Source: Moringa oleifera (lineage: Eukaryota > Streptophyta > Magnoliopsida > Brassicales > Moringaceae). Taken from it: 64,000 bases of DNA. The position numbers and the translations under genes are program-made. Below, piece by piece: positions 26,901 to 39,802 of this stretch. How positions within the stretch are numbered: the first letter of the stretch is position 1; the number at the start of each line of letters is the position of its first letter. The notes under the pieces are model-generated. The model did no database searches. It had not been told where the DNA came from and saw only the letters and a program-made list of their open reading frames with translations. Location: NCBI GenBank assembly GCA_021397835.1, contig JAJFZO010000566.1, positions 4,030,001 through 4,094,000 on the forward strand. The letters are read 5' to 3'.

Positions 26901-27832
26901 GATGAAACTTAAGAGATCGGATATGCAAAAACCAAGAAGTATGCCATGGTGGGCTTCTATGATGATAGCACATCACGTCTTTCATGGGGCTTAAACAATG
27001 ATCACTATTCAATAATTTCATATAAATTATCTTATGCTTAGATGATAAAATTAAAGCACAATTTAGCTTTCATATAGTTCTAAACATAGGGTTAAAAATA
27101 GGGTAACGATTTTTTATATGACCCGATAACGTATTATCAACACATATTTAATCAATGTCTGAATATTGAAATATTTAATTCTTGTGATAATTTTATTTAA
27201 TTCAATTATAATATAAAAATATTAATCGTTATCATAAAATATTTTTATCTTTATAATTCAAACTCATTTGTCAAAGAGAGTCTCGCAAAATCTTCCTTCT
27301 TTTCCTCCAATTACATTTGAAAACTTACCTCACGGGTTCTCTCCATATTTCATTATCAAGAAGTGTATCCGACACATTTTATTCTACGATTTCTTTATAA
27401 AATATAAATTCAATCGGCCATATCAATTTTCTGTTAATAAATTAGTAGGAGTGTTTATTCCTATTTATAACTCTTCTCTAGAGTTCATTAATTTTCAAAC
27501 TTATTATTAATTTATTTAAGAAATCATATTAGTTCATGTCAACATAATGTTTATAAAATATTATTTAATTTGTAGTAAATCCTTCCACTAAAAAAAAATT
27601 TAATTTTAAGATCATATAAAAAAATTCAACATTTAGGACAAACTTTGGGTAGCTTGCACCAATCAATTCCGGCAAATAGGTTGGGCTTGTCAACAGGGAG
27701 TGGCCCATCTTCTTGCCTTAATTAGTGGAAATATATAGTTATCGGATATTCATCAACTTATAATATAATCAATAAAGTTGACAAATCACACTATAATAAT
27801 AATTGAAAAAATCCATTTAACAAAAAGGTATA

Positions 27833-27850
27833 ATATATATATATATATAT
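27833..27850. repeat. (AT)n microsatellite
   Basis: Uninterrupted AT dinucleotide run of about nine units in the spacer. Confidence 0.8.
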
Positions 27851-28609
27851 CAAAATAATTTATTTTGAACTCGAAAAAGGAAAAAAAATGGGATTAACAA
27901 AGTGCAATCTAACTTTTTTCATGTACATTAAGGTAACCTAAGAAGAACAAAAACATATTTGATATTTTAAATTAATGTCATCTTTCTTTGTCGTTTGAAA
28001 AGATTCACCAAATCAAGAGTGGTAAAACGGTAACGAAACCAAAGGAAAAAGCAAGCGAATATTATGGCGGAGACAACGCAGAGGAGATTGGTTTGGTTGC
28101 TTTGCAAATTTATGATTCTCTATCACTTTTCAAATTTTTAATTTTTTTCATTAATTTTATTTATTCATTTAAATTTTGTTGTTTTCTTAATAGAGCAATT
28201 CTTATTTACTTTTGTTTCTTTTTGACACGGCCATCTATTTTTTTTAATAGAATAATCTCTAATGTAAAGATTTGTTTTTAGGGCCGGAAAAATACAAATA
28301 TCTTTGGGAAGGACATTAATCACTAGACTAATTAGCACGTAGAACCCTAGGTTCCCTAATTTGTATTCATTGCTAAACTCGGAAAACATTAGATAATATT
28401 TTATTGTTGATCAAAATATAATAAATCCTTTGTTTGTGACCTACCAAAAAGTGACATTCACGTTCTTATCTTATCTTGGATAGGGTAGAATATTAGGATA
28501 CTATATGATGTATATACTTGATGGATTAGGTCTTATCTAACAGGTAAATAAATTTTTGTTTCAAAGACTAATAAATTACCGAGATGTAAATTTTAAATTA
28601 AATATAATT

Positions 28610-29060
28610 TTTTTAACGATATTCATTTTAATTTAAATTTTGATGTAATAATTAGATTAATTGCATACTTAATTTTTTAATTTATTAGATTTTTGATTAA
28701 ATAATTGTGAAAAATTAAGTGTATTTTTTATTATAAAACTATTTTAAAAATAATTTAAATAAAATTTTCATTTTATTTTAAGTTCATCCTTCAAATGTAA
28801 ATAATTTTTTACTTAAGTTTTTTTTATAAATTTTTAAAATTTTTAATATCAAAAATTCAAAAATTATTTTCACCACTTTGAATTTTTTTTAAATGATAGC
28901 ATAGATTTTTTTTTTTACATTTATAAGAAATTTTAAATTAAAATCTATTATATAAGATCTTTGATTTGAATATTTAATTTTTAAATTTTTAATAAGATTT
29001 AAATTGAATCAAATTAAAATATCAGATATACAATAAATTCAATCAATATTTAGAGGAGTA
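28610..29060. repeat. AT-rich MITE-like repeat, copy 2
   Basis: Aligned by eye with 30320-30720: both open with GATTAATTG-A-TATTTAA-like sequence and continue with AATAATTGTGAAAAATTAAGT-like sequence. The right end (GATATACAATAAATTCAATC) read in reverse complement resembles the left end, suggesting short imperfect terminal inverted repeats. No coding capacity. A non-autonomous DNA element is the best guess. Confidence 0.45.
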
Positions 29061-30003
29061 AAATAAAAATAGATATAATTTAATTTTTAATATATATTTA
29101 TCTTAATTTTTATTATTAAAAAATTTAATAAAATTAAAATAAAATTTTAAAACAATATCAATAAGCCATATCTATGGAGTATCAAGTTTTTGAGATATTT
29201 TCTTAAATTACAAAAGAAAAAAAATGTTGAGATAATTTAATTTTTTTCATAACATGAAAAATTAAATTATTCACAAGATTCAAAGAACTCCAAATTTCTA
29301 AGTGTTGTGAAAAAGTGATTTTAACTAGAATTTTAAAATTTTAAAATATTAAAAGACTTTACCAACCAAATGAAAAAAAAAAAGAAATATCTTTCTTTCA
29401 TTTTTTTTACCGACAAAATATTTAATAAAAATACTTTTGCAAAAGCAAAATTTATCATATTTTGATACAAAAAATTACAATAGAAAAGACATGAACATTA
29501 GATAATTAGAAGATAACTTTGGATAAATATTCCGATAGAGAACTAGATTATGTTGGTAGTATCATTAGCCTTTTTTTTTTTTCCTTTCTAGAGTTCCTTG
29601 TGGTGTTTGTCTCAATATGTAAGTCTTTGGTTATTCTCGTAGGATACAAGTGATAGTGGTGTTTATTGGAAACAGATATGCACTACTTAATTAGATGAAA
29701 ATTAGGGTTCAATTTCCAAATGTGTCAATTCACGTTGGCTATTGTGTCATTAACCCACCACCATTACTCTATTTTGGATTCTAATTGAGCAGCATTTATC
29801 CATAAATCCATGAATTAAGTTAATGCGATTTGATGTTTGGCCGGCGAAGGAATAATTAGGGTATTGAAGAATATGTAACCGTATCCTTTGTTACATATTC
29901 AAGAGAAAAAGGTTTGAATTTTTACTATTGCTTGAGAAATTAAAAATGATTCACATGCTAAACTTAATGTCACATAACAGAAGATCAAGATGTAAATTTG
30001 TAC

Positions 30004-30024
30004 ATATATATATATATATATATA
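30004..30024. repeat. (AT)n microsatellite
   Basis: Uninterrupted AT dinucleotide run of about ten units. Confidence 0.8.
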
Positions 30025-30319
30025 AATATAAAATTTTATATTAGGTCTACCTTTTAATTCAAACCCATTATATCAATTAATTCAATTTTATATTCATATT
30101 GAATATATACTAAATTAAGCTCTCTTATTAAAAAAAATTTGAGGATTTTTTTATGGATAATTTGAATATAGAAAAAATTTGATGGAGAAAAAAAAGTGAC
30201 AGAGAAAGGGAGAGAACAAAGATTAAAAACAGATGTTTTTTAAATATTTTATTTTTATCTATTTATGTTTTTACTTATTTTTAAGTAATTATTAAAAACC
30301 TTAAAATAAACTTATTTTT

Positions 30320-30720
30320 TAATTTAAACTATAATTTACTAATTGGATTAATTGTATATTTAAATTTTAATTTAAATAATTATAAAAAATTAAGCATATT
30401 TTCGTTGTTAAAATATTAAAAAATGACTCAACAAACTTTATATTTCAATTTGAATCAGTTTCTTAATTTTAAATAAATTTTGACTCCCAAATTATTTTTG
30501 TGAATTTTTAATTTATAATAAAATAAAATTAAACAAATAAAATTTTAATACTAAAACATAATTTTTTGTTATGACATTTGGATTTTTTATATAAAAAAAT
30601 TTTAAATATAAAATTATTATACAAAATTTTCAATTTCAATAATTTCTTAAAGAAAAATTAACTTGAATGATAAAGTTTCAATTAAACTAAATTTAAATGT
30701 TAAATATACAACTGGTCGTA
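30320..30720. repeat. AT-rich MITE-like repeat, copy 3
   Basis: Left end GGATTAATTGTATATTTAA and right end TTAAATATACAACTGG are near inverted complements (TTGTATATTTAA versus its complement), flanking about 350 bp of AT-rich sequence related to copies 1 and 2. The family looks like a MITE whose superfamily I cannot assign. Confidence 0.45.
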
Positions 30721-32550
30721 TAATCGATACTTGAAATACTAAAATAAAAAACGGGCATAATTCAAAGTTTTTATATGTTTAGTATTATTTTTAAATTATT
30801 TTAAACAGTCGTCAAAATTTTGAAAATCCCATTTAATTTTGTTGTAATTAAAAATTTAAATATAAAATTAAGTCAATTTATAATACAATTTAAATTAAAA
30901 AACAAACTTAATATTTTTTGCTTTATATTTCCCTTAATTTTTTAATGTATTTTTACTTTTTCCTCCTTTTCGATATTTTTCCTATGCCATTTAGAGGATT
31001 AATGCCTTAAGTTTTGTCTCATTCAAATACATAGCTCAAGCTTTGTTGGGATCTAGAGACTTAAGGCTTTAGGTTGATTGGAACAGGAAATGCAACCCAA
31101 GATTAAGGTGTATGGTTTAAAAGCGACATTAAAATAACAAGATTATTTAGGCCAAACTTAAATTATTGCCATATTTGTCAATCAAAGAGTTTCAATGTAA
31201 TTCAATTGTTATAATCCTTAATTAATGAGTTGAAAGTTTGAAATTTAAAATCTTTTCACTTCAAATCACTTATGATCTCTTTTTGCAGTGTGGATCTATG
31301 ACCCACCTCTGATTAGAAACTTCTTTTGACCTTTAGCTCAAAGAAAAGATTGAGAAGGCATAAATGAAGGAAAAATTTTCTCTTTTACTTTTCTTGCCGT
31401 GCTAAAAGGAAAATATAGTGGGACAGAAGGTCCAATAGAAGTTCAAGGACTTCCAATTTTTACCCTCAACTATTTTCTTTTCCCTAGTCTTGATTCCTTT
31501 ATTTTGCAAATAAAAGTTTGGCTTTACTTGAGATGGGCATAGAGAATTTGAGGATTTCAAGATGAACTGATAGATATATAATTGGAGATGAACACTTTCC
31601 CACTAACCAAACACTAAAAAATTTCATCTTAACACATAATTATGTTTTTCCCCTCAAATTGAAATTGATTGGAAGGAAAGGAATTGACAGAATATTGGTT
31701 AGATGAAGGGAATTTGTGAATCTGGTTTGAAAAAAGAGAAGAAGAAAGGAGTAGAATGGTGTCAATTGCCACTATAAAAAAGTCAGGCAAGTTAGCTGGG
31801 TAAAGTGGTGACCGTCTTTGTTGGAAGCTTAAGATAGAAAGCCATAAAGTTGGCAAAATGATGGTTGTGATGATGTTCTGGTGAGGCACAAGCTAAACTG
31901 CACATCATATCCAACTTTCTATTTCCTCGAATGAATTCAGGCCCTTAATAAATATTTTTCAAGTAAATAATTTAACATTATCATATCGATGATATGACCT
32001 AAGGATCGACATCGGATTGGTTCAATCCAATTTGAAGATATAAAGATTAAATGGGACCTATTAAAGAAGTTCATCAATCTTTTTAAAATGATGAATTGAG
32101 TTGAGCTAGATAATTAAAAAATATATAATTCATGACCTTATTTGTGGATTTATCTCATGAAATCATACAAAATCATATTTGTGGGTTATTTTAATGGTTG
32201 ATTTAATAAGTTCTCTATTAACTATATATAAGTTTGTATGAGCTAATTCAATAAATTTTATATTTTATGTCAATTTTAAATATAAATACGATAACTTTTA
32301 ATATAAAAATTAAATAGCAAACGAATAAATTAAACTTTTATACTCTTATTATTGAATATACAATAAAGTCCGCACAATTTTTAGATGCATTATCAAAATA
32401 TGCAAAGTAAAGATTTAAGATAATATTAATATCTATTTAACAGAAAAACGAATGAATTAGATGATCTTAAAATCATCATCATAAGATGAATTAGAGCATA
32501 AACAAATGGAATATGTATGTATCCACCAGAGAGGCACTGAAGACCTAACA

Positions 32551-32659
32551 TCAAAGCCCTCCATTTAGAAGACTAAGCTTGACCAAATCATCCTTCATTT
32601 CATATTTGCTCTTGAGGAACCTCACCCACAAGCGCCGAGCCATTTTTCGAATTAAATCC
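32551..32659 (-). pseudogene. Orphan coding-like terminal exon, unrecognised
   Basis: On the minus strand an acceptor-like ATTACAG is followed by one phase base and 35 codons, DLIRKMARRLWVRFLKSKY then EMKDDLVKLSLLNGG and Leu, ending in TGA. Composition is clearly protein-like against an AT-rich background. No matching upstream exon is visible between it and the stop of the next gene at 33335. It could be an alternative last exon of that gene, a relic of another gene, or a captured fragment. I do not recognise the family. Confidence 0.35.
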
Positions 32660-33334
32660 CTGTAATGCTGATGATACATATATTTTCAAATTTATAAGCG
32701 AAAAATTGATAAAAAATACTTATTGATTACATTATTATTATTTTTTATAAATAAATGTTTTATAGTTTCAAATTTATTATATAATTTGATGTTAAATTTT
32801 AGAAGACCAAATAAAATCAACAAATAATGTGATATAATGGACTTGTTCAGTGGCTTCAAGGAACCAACCCAACTGTAATATCATTTTACATATTTATGAT
32901 CCAAATGGGTTGACAAAATTCAAAATTTAAGGCCCCTAAATTGATTCCTGTCTAGAGGAATAAATTTAAACCTTCTACATGCCTACATATGAAGCACTTC
33001 GCTTAATGTTAAAGCTTTGGCAAAGCCAATTCGCTTGGAACTCATCCACTATAGCCTATGGTACCAGTATCATACAAAAATCAGTCTAGGAATCCAATTT
33101 TGCAGTCATACCTAGTGTGACTGTTGTATACAAGATATCATTATGAAGAATGAAGCATTACAAATGTTGCCTTCAACTCCAAATCTTTGTCTCTTTCCAC
33201 ACAATTATTTAAACCAACCATGATGGAATTTTGAATCAAAGTAGAATGAAGCAATTCCCCAAGAACTGCTAGAGGCGATACACTCCTATAAATTCAATTC
33301 TAGTTCTCTTGCTGTCAAGGCATATTTGATATGG

Positions 33335-36300
33335 TCACGTTTGGGAATGCTGACTCGTTGCAGATGCTGAGTCCTGCTTCTGTTCTGTGTTGGCATGTTG
33401 CAGACTTGCTAGTCTTTCTGCTTCAGCTTTCTCTAGCAAAGCTTGTCTCTGCATAGCATTCATCATCTCCTTCATAGTCTTCTCCTCTCCTTTCAGCTGC
33501 ATTTCCATTAAGAACTTAGCTTCCTTCTCAATTGGTTTGAAGTACTCGTCAATGGCAACTTCCTGCAGAACAGAACCGATTTATAAGTGCAGTATCTAAA
33601 TGTAGATAGAATGAAATCACAACACTGCTAGTCAAATCTTTACAGCCTCCATACAAGTGGCAATGATAAATATAATCATGACCCAATGTGGCATTGGAGA
33701 TACAGTTTCACTTCTAAATGTTTGCTACTAAGTTGGACTGATCAAGCTCCTGAAGTACTAGGATAAAATCATCAAGAATTCATATGAAAGAAAATCAAGA
33801 TCATCGACAAAAAAGAATGAAGACTAGCACAGTTAGAGTGCAGCAGACACTTCATTTAACGAGGCAAATCGATCCTTTGCATCTAACATCCGAAAAGAGC
33901 TAAGGTGAAAAATCTAATGGAAACCTTCTTCGCTCATATCTTTTGAAATTCTTGAAATATTAAAGTAGTATATTATGTATTCCATATGCTGGGAGAAGAG
34001 GCAAACAAATTGCATTAACAGTTTTCTTATAAAAAAAAGTTCAATAATAATTATAATCTTGGGAGAAGAGACAAAAATTAGGAAATTCTTTGAAAGCCAG
34101 TTGGCTTCCATGCAGAATTCATATGTCAAGAAACCTAAGACGCATGAAAATCTAGCAAGCTAATTGTCGATTGCTTTATTCTCAGTGCGGAGTAATCAAG
34201 GTGCTAAAAAGAAATACATACGTCACAAGAAAAATCTTACAAAATCAACAGCATTTATGATCTGATATGTATCTAAGTGACCACACTGTGCTAAGAAAAG
34301 TGGGACAAACCGTTTCTTCAAGCTTCCTATTTAACGTTTGCATCTCCTCAACCATCCGACGAACCTCAGATAATATAACCTGCTCAGGGATTTTTCTTAT
34401 TGTGGCTTTCTTTTCCTGTGCCTGGACAGAGAGAGAAAGCAAAAGAGAGACGGGTCAAGTTCATTGAGATAGAAAGCTAAGAGAAAATATAAGATTTCAG
34501 GGGAATGATCACATTCACGGTTTTGCCTGGAAATGGCAAATGCTAAAAAGCATAACCTGAATAGAAGAGACATTAGAGGAAAAAACTTAAAATAGAAAAC
34601 ACATAAAATTAAAATAAAAATTAACACAGCCAAACTTGATTATAAAACAACCATTACTACTGTAGGGAAAATAGTTATTGCATTCCACACCTAGATATTG
34701 TGCTCCAGAATAAGATTTTGAATCTGAAATCACACAGCCATGGTTAAATTAAGTTGCACATTGGTGTCAACTTCACCTTTCGGACCTCCACAAGGAAATC
34801 AGTCTTTATATTATGATTAGGCAGAGAACCAAACTCATTGAGATGGAAAACTAAGAGAATGTATCAGATTTCAGGGGAATGATCACATTCACAGTTTCGT
34901 CTGGAAAAGGTAAATGCTAAAAAGCATAACCTGAATAGAAGGGACACTAGAGAAAAAAAAAATTAAAATAGAAAACAGGTAAACTTGTTTCTAAAATAAA
35001 ATCAACATGACCAAACTTAATTCTAAAACAACCATTACTACCATAGGGAAGAAAGTTATCGCATTCCACACCCAGATATCGTGCTCCAGAATAAGATTTT
35101 GAATCTGAAATCTACACAGCCACAGTTAAATTAAGTTGCCAATTGGTGTCAACTTCACCTTTTAAAGCTCCACAAGGAAATCAGTCTTTATATTATGATT
35201 AGGCAGAGAGCTAAACTCAGTGAAATTGGATTGATCAATTTGCTCTATCCAAAACAGGCAAAGTTTTCAGTTTTTGTTCTTGCTCGTCTTTGGAGGCAAG
35301 GCAGCCCCCTTCCCCAAAGTGAAGTAATACTGTGCATTTTCCCTCTTCTTACACACTGATTCACGAGTTTTGGTCTGGTTAAGAAAGAATTATGACATCC
35401 TATTTATTAACATGTTGCCCACATGCCCCCTCTGCGAAGGCCCTTTCTTTTCACTTGTTTGGCATTTAAAATTGCAGAGTGGGGTGGAACTCATGATCTT
35501 TTCGTCCACCCTACTTCTAAAAGGTGACATATGCCATTTCACCCAAAAGGAATTGAGATTATCCTTCTTGTACTGTAGAGTCCAATTATCACTAAGTAGC
35601 AAAAAGTAAATGAGGGAAAGTTAATGAGTAGATGGGGAGATGCATCCATAGACGCTCATAACCCAATTAACACACCAACTCTATGCATCATGGAGCTAGC
35701 AAATATATGACTTGAAAAAGACGGCTATTCTTAATCCACATACCTTTTTTCCCCAAATAGTTTGTGAACAAAGATGACTAGATTAGCAGTGCATGATGAC
35801 AGTTCTTGAAATATTATACTAAGGAGTCCATTAAATCAATTTATGAAGGTAGCCTATTTGTGGAATTATATTTCAAAGGAATGCCAGAATGCTTCAATTT
35901 GCTTTCACCACTAACTAAATCCAATGATTTTCTTGACACTGTCTACCTTTTTGCCTTTTCTTTTCCTTTTCCCAGTCCCACAGCATACCAGTCTAAGCAG
36001 CACAGAAGCAACAACCAAAAATTGACATCAATGAAGGAAAATATTAAAAACAGGAGTATCTAGCATCGTTGAAGACCAAATGATTTCCAGTAAAAAAACA
36101 AATGGTGCATATACCATAGAGAATTCTCCTATTCCATAATCAGTCTGCCTGTTGATTAAAACTCGGAGTTCTATGATGCTAATAAGAGATGAGAGCATGC
36201 ACATGGTTTTATTCATGAATAGCACATATAAATGAATACATGATACCTTCTCAACAAGAATCACACATAAAATTATAATCTGTAAGCTCTTGTCAGCGAT

Positions 36301-38386
36301 GTCCATGTAATGTACTAGGACACCTCTAAACATCACACACAACTCTATATGGTTATTACATCTAAAGAGAAAGTCCTAGCTGACCATGCAGAAGGAGAGC
36401 TCAAGACATTAACAACATGTTTGGTTTGTAGGAATGCAAATTCTTTTCCTATCTTATTGCAAATGGAATTACGTTTCTAATGTTTCATTCATTTTTACCA
36501 AAGAATTGTAATTCTTTGATAAGCTCCTATTCCTCGAAAACCTGAAATAATCATTTCGAAGTGAACCCTCAGAGCAACTATTCCATGGAAACAAGAATTA
36601 CTTATAATTTTTTTTTATTCTCAGTATACGCTCGAAAAAATTGTTAAATTACTATCACATATATATATAATTATAACAACTTTAGCTTTCTTTTTTCTCT
36701 TCATATTTTTTCACAAATCTACAAAGAAAAGAGAACAACAGAGAAAGCGTAAAATATCACATTATCATTATTAAAATATTCATTAATATTAACATTCTTT
36801 TTTATAATATTAATATTTAAAAATAAAAAAATTATTAAAGTATTATATAATTAATATTATTCTCATAATAAATTATTATTATAAAATATTTTTAATGAAT
36901 ATTATTTTAATTAAAAAATTAATTATAAAAAATATTTATTAATTTATAATTAATTTAGTTAAAAGGTATACTAGTCTTTTAGACTTATTCCAACTAATTC
37001 CTACCTTATTCTTTGATGAAACAAACACATAAAAACTGATTTATGTTCTATTCTATTCCAATGAACTAAACATGATAATAATTATTCTATTCTATTTTTT
37101 TTTTAAATTCCCGAAGAATACCTATTCCATTCTTCCTGTATTTCATTCTGCAAACCAACCATACTGTAAGAAAAGCCAAAAAAACATATTTGTGCAGTCA
37201 AGAACAAGAACAACAGAAGAAGCAGCAAATATAGCCACAACGGAAATAACAGAGATAGCAACAAACAACAACAATAAGCACAAGAATTTCATCATCAACA
37301 AGTTAATTTGCATGAAAAACCTGTTGGAGATGCTTCTCAAGCTCCAATCTATAATTGCGAATTCTCCTTTCTTCATAACCAGAAAGGACCCTCAGGTAGA
37401 ACATAGCTTTTCTCCCAAACTCCAAAACCTTCTTCATTCTGTTACGGGCTTTCAGCAGCTAAGATACAGGTTTTCCTGAACGAACAGCAAAATACAAATT
37501 ACAAAAGTCTTGACATACTTATCTACAAGACATATAACCGTAAAACTTTTGGTTGATAAAAGTACCAGAATAAGTTTCTCGTACTTGTAGGATTATGATT
37601 TAATTTTACTCGATATAAGTAAGTCTTACACAATAAAATTTCATTAGAGAATAATAACTCTTCTTTTCTAAAAAAAATCTTGAACTTCGTTTAAGCAAAC
37701 AAATGCCCCAAAACCCACCATTCTCTTTCACTTACCCATCTTTCTCTCATTTTTTTTTTTTTTTCACTTTTTCTCTCATGTTCCCAGTCAGACACACCTG
37801 TTCCACCACCACTACCACCACCATTTTAAACTGTGGGTTCCTTCAAAATCCCATAACAGTACAATTCAGTACCCTAATGCTCTTAAAAATTCTAAAAGCC
37901 CTAACATTTTTGCTCTGACTTCCCCACCTATTCTATAATTTTCTCACTTACAAATCATCATTCACCACCCTGGGTTCGCATTTCATATTCTCTTTCAAAA
38001 TCCCAGAAACAAATTACCTATCAAAATCAAAAAGTGCACCTTAGCCAATCCCTGGAAACTTAATAAGAACCTAACAAACCCGGAAATCCAACTCTCCCAT
38101 CTAATGGAGCACCTACTTCACCACTAATTTCCTATCTTTCAAAACCAAATATTAATATCAATTGGAGAACAAAATCTTAAGCAAATATTATAAAGACAAA
38201 TCAATTTGAAACCAATTCAGATAGATTTATCCATTCATAGACACTATTGAGATAGGAGACATATGCATTCTTGAAACAGTAAATCCGTTAAACAAATTGA
38301 ACGAGAGCTGTATAACCGAAACAAAAGAAGGTGGTAACCTGGTCCTCAGGACCTTGAATCGCCGGCACGGTGTTGTGGTGATCAGA
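33335..38386 (-). CDS. Small conserved-looking coiled-coil protein, four or more exons, start codon unplaced
   Basis: Four coding segments on the minus strand join in phase 0 at GT-AG introns: 38339-38386 (at least 16 codons, SDHHNTVPAIQGPEDQ), 37321-37458 (46 codons), 34311-34421 (37 codons) and 33335-33562 (75 codons plus stop). The product is at least 174 residues, highly charged and mostly helical-looking. It contains FGRKAMFYLRVLSGYEERR, IRKIPEQVILSEVRRMVEE, and LMEMQLKGEEKTMKEMM, consistent with a coiled coil. There is no signal peptide or membrane segment. No in-frame ATG occurs in the first segment before an upstream TAG, so the start is either in an unseen upstream exon or at the ATG at 37437 (151 residues). 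It faintly recalls plant proteins annotated as P53/DNA damage-regulated-like, but that is from memory and unverified. Function unknown. Confidence 0.75.
34462..35220. repeat. Tandem duplication of about 375 bp inside an intron
   Basis: Two head-to-tail copies, about 34462-34838 and 34838-35220. Shared blocks include GGGGAATGATCACATTCAC (34500 and 34874), AAAGCATAACCTGAATAGAAG, and TTGGTGTCAACTTCACCTTT (34761 and 35143). The offset grows from 374 to 382 because of small indels. Copies differ at many single positions, so the duplication is not recent. It lies in the intron between the segments ending at 34421 and 37321. Confidence 0.85.
36416..37074. mobile_element. MITE-like element in an intron of the coiled-coil gene
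   Basis: The left end CATGTTTGGTTTGTAGGAAT and the right end, whose reverse complement is CATGTTTAGTTCATTGGAAT, match at about 16 of 20 bases as terminal inverted repeats. The 660-bp interior is AT-rich and non-coding, with TTCCATT/GGAAT motifs near both ends. This pattern resembles a common plant MITE type, but I cannot assign the superfamily and see no clear target-site duplication. Confidence 0.5.
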
Positions 38387-38389
38387 GCT

Positions 38390-39802
38390 GCAACAACTGA
38401 AAGAGAGACAGGGTAAAGAGGAGAAGATGAGACGCAGCTAGACAGCGATAGAGGGAGATTCAATATGTACAGAAGAACTTAGTGGCCCTCTGCGGTGGAG
38501 GACGGGGTGGTTCGCGCAGTTCTGGGTCGGAGTGAACGGGGGTGTAAGCAGAACATGGGGCTTGGGTTAAAGCAGTAGGTGGTCATTCCCTGGTATCTTT
38601 TCCTAAGCCTTTTGGATTTTTACAAAATACTTTTGTTATCCAAATTGACATTTCTTCAAGACTTTTAACCTTCTGATTTTTTTTGGGGTCATGCTGTAAA
38701 GCAGGCATTGAAGCTTAACTTAACCTAGATTACCCAATTAGTAAGTTAATTGGGTAGAAACTTTTATGTTAACATACAAAAATTGCTTCATGTGATTGGT
38801 AAAATACAATGATGTCAAGATAATATCAAACAATTATTTTTCTGAATGAAAATTAAAAAAATAAGTTACCAATACCATTCTTTATTATGGAATTCTTGGA
38901 GCAAAGTGCAATTTAAAGCATCTTGTGACCTTTGCATCTTTCCGTTTAAAGTAAAGTAAAAATTCCAAAAAATTGTACTCTTAAAATTAAAAATTCATTC
39001 TATTGGTGTATGTCTAAATCCGTTGAGTTGGGGTAAAATGCAAATCTCTTTGAAATCAAATACAACTATATTACACAAGTTTGCCGCATAATCGAGCTCT
39101 TGTCTTTGATTTATTTATCTTGAGCTCACCTGAATTAATATTGACATTATAATATAATTACAATTCAGATGCTCATACCTTAAACTTTTAAGCATAAATA
39201 GATTAATAATTTTGATAACTAACTCATTTATTTTGGCATAGAATGTTTGGTACAATTTTTTATATTATGGTTAAGTTTTAATTATAAAATTTCATATGTC
39301 ACATTGAAGTTTTAAATTTAAATAATTAATCTTGAAATTTTTTCTTAATAAGTATTGATATTATATGCAACTCACCAACCGTCACATCTCATTGAGATAT
39401 TTGAATTGTTATAAGTTATAATATTAATTCAAAGTTCAACAAGAGAAGGGATTGATGTTAAAATTCTAAAGAAAATTAATTATTTTAATATCAAATTATC
39501 TTCAATTGCAAAAAAAGTATTATATGTGTGGTAGATTTGACAAAGAAATGTATAGTTTTAATTATTAAAATGTGACTAGCCTCGTTTACAATTCACATGA
39601 ATTAGAGAAGGATATTCCTTTACTTATGGGGTCAAATGTTATCAAAATTTAATAAAAATAAAATTTGATCCATGCATTCATTGTTATATTTAAAATGTTA
39701 AATATAAGTAAGAGTCATTCTTAAGATTTAAGAGCAAAACACTCTCCATATATTAGATATATTATTTTTAAAAAATACGGTTATAAAAAGCAAATTAATG
39801 CA
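38390..39802. other. Upstream region of the coiled-coil gene and spacer to the copia nest
   Basis: The part at 38390-38600 is GC-richer than the surroundings (for example GGTGGAGGACGGGGTGG) and is probably the 5' UTR or promoter of the minus-strand gene. From about 38620 to 39802 the sequence is AT-rich with no recognisable gene. Confidence 0.45.

Larger units (their letters stand above)
20350..33000. other. Long gene-poor AT-rich spacer
   Basis: About 12.6 kb without a complete recognisable gene on either strand. Open frames here are short, biased to AT-rich codons and unlike known proteins. A less AT-rich part (about 21120-22330) has CACGTG-type E-boxes at about 21851 and 22071 and could be regulatory. 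The rest holds three related AT-rich repeats, dinucleotide runs and one orphan coding-like exon, listed separately. Confidence 0.5.

Noticed and set aside
27268..28281. Frames of 80 and 97 codons in the AT-rich spacer
   Set aside because: Codon use follows local AT content, with long hydrophobic runs from T-rich sequence. No domain or splice context.
23900..30030. CRISPR-like or regulatory meaning of the AT runs
   Set aside because: They are simple dinucleotide microsatellites without spacer structure. This is plant nuclear DNA.
33387..33599. 70-codon plus-strand frame rich in Ser, Phe and Ile
   Set aside because: Antisense shadow of the last exon of the coiled-coil gene, whose charged helical reading is more protein-like and splices in frame.
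35370..35609. Overlapping frames on both strands (79 and 70 codons)
   Set aside because: Inside an intron, no recognisable domain, mutually antisense. No splice sites in consistent phase with neighbours.
38227..38463. 78-codon minus-strand frame at the 5' end of the coiled-coil gene
   Set aside because: It begins at a non-ATG codon and overlaps the coding segment in a different frame. The frame joining the next exon in phase 0 is preferred.
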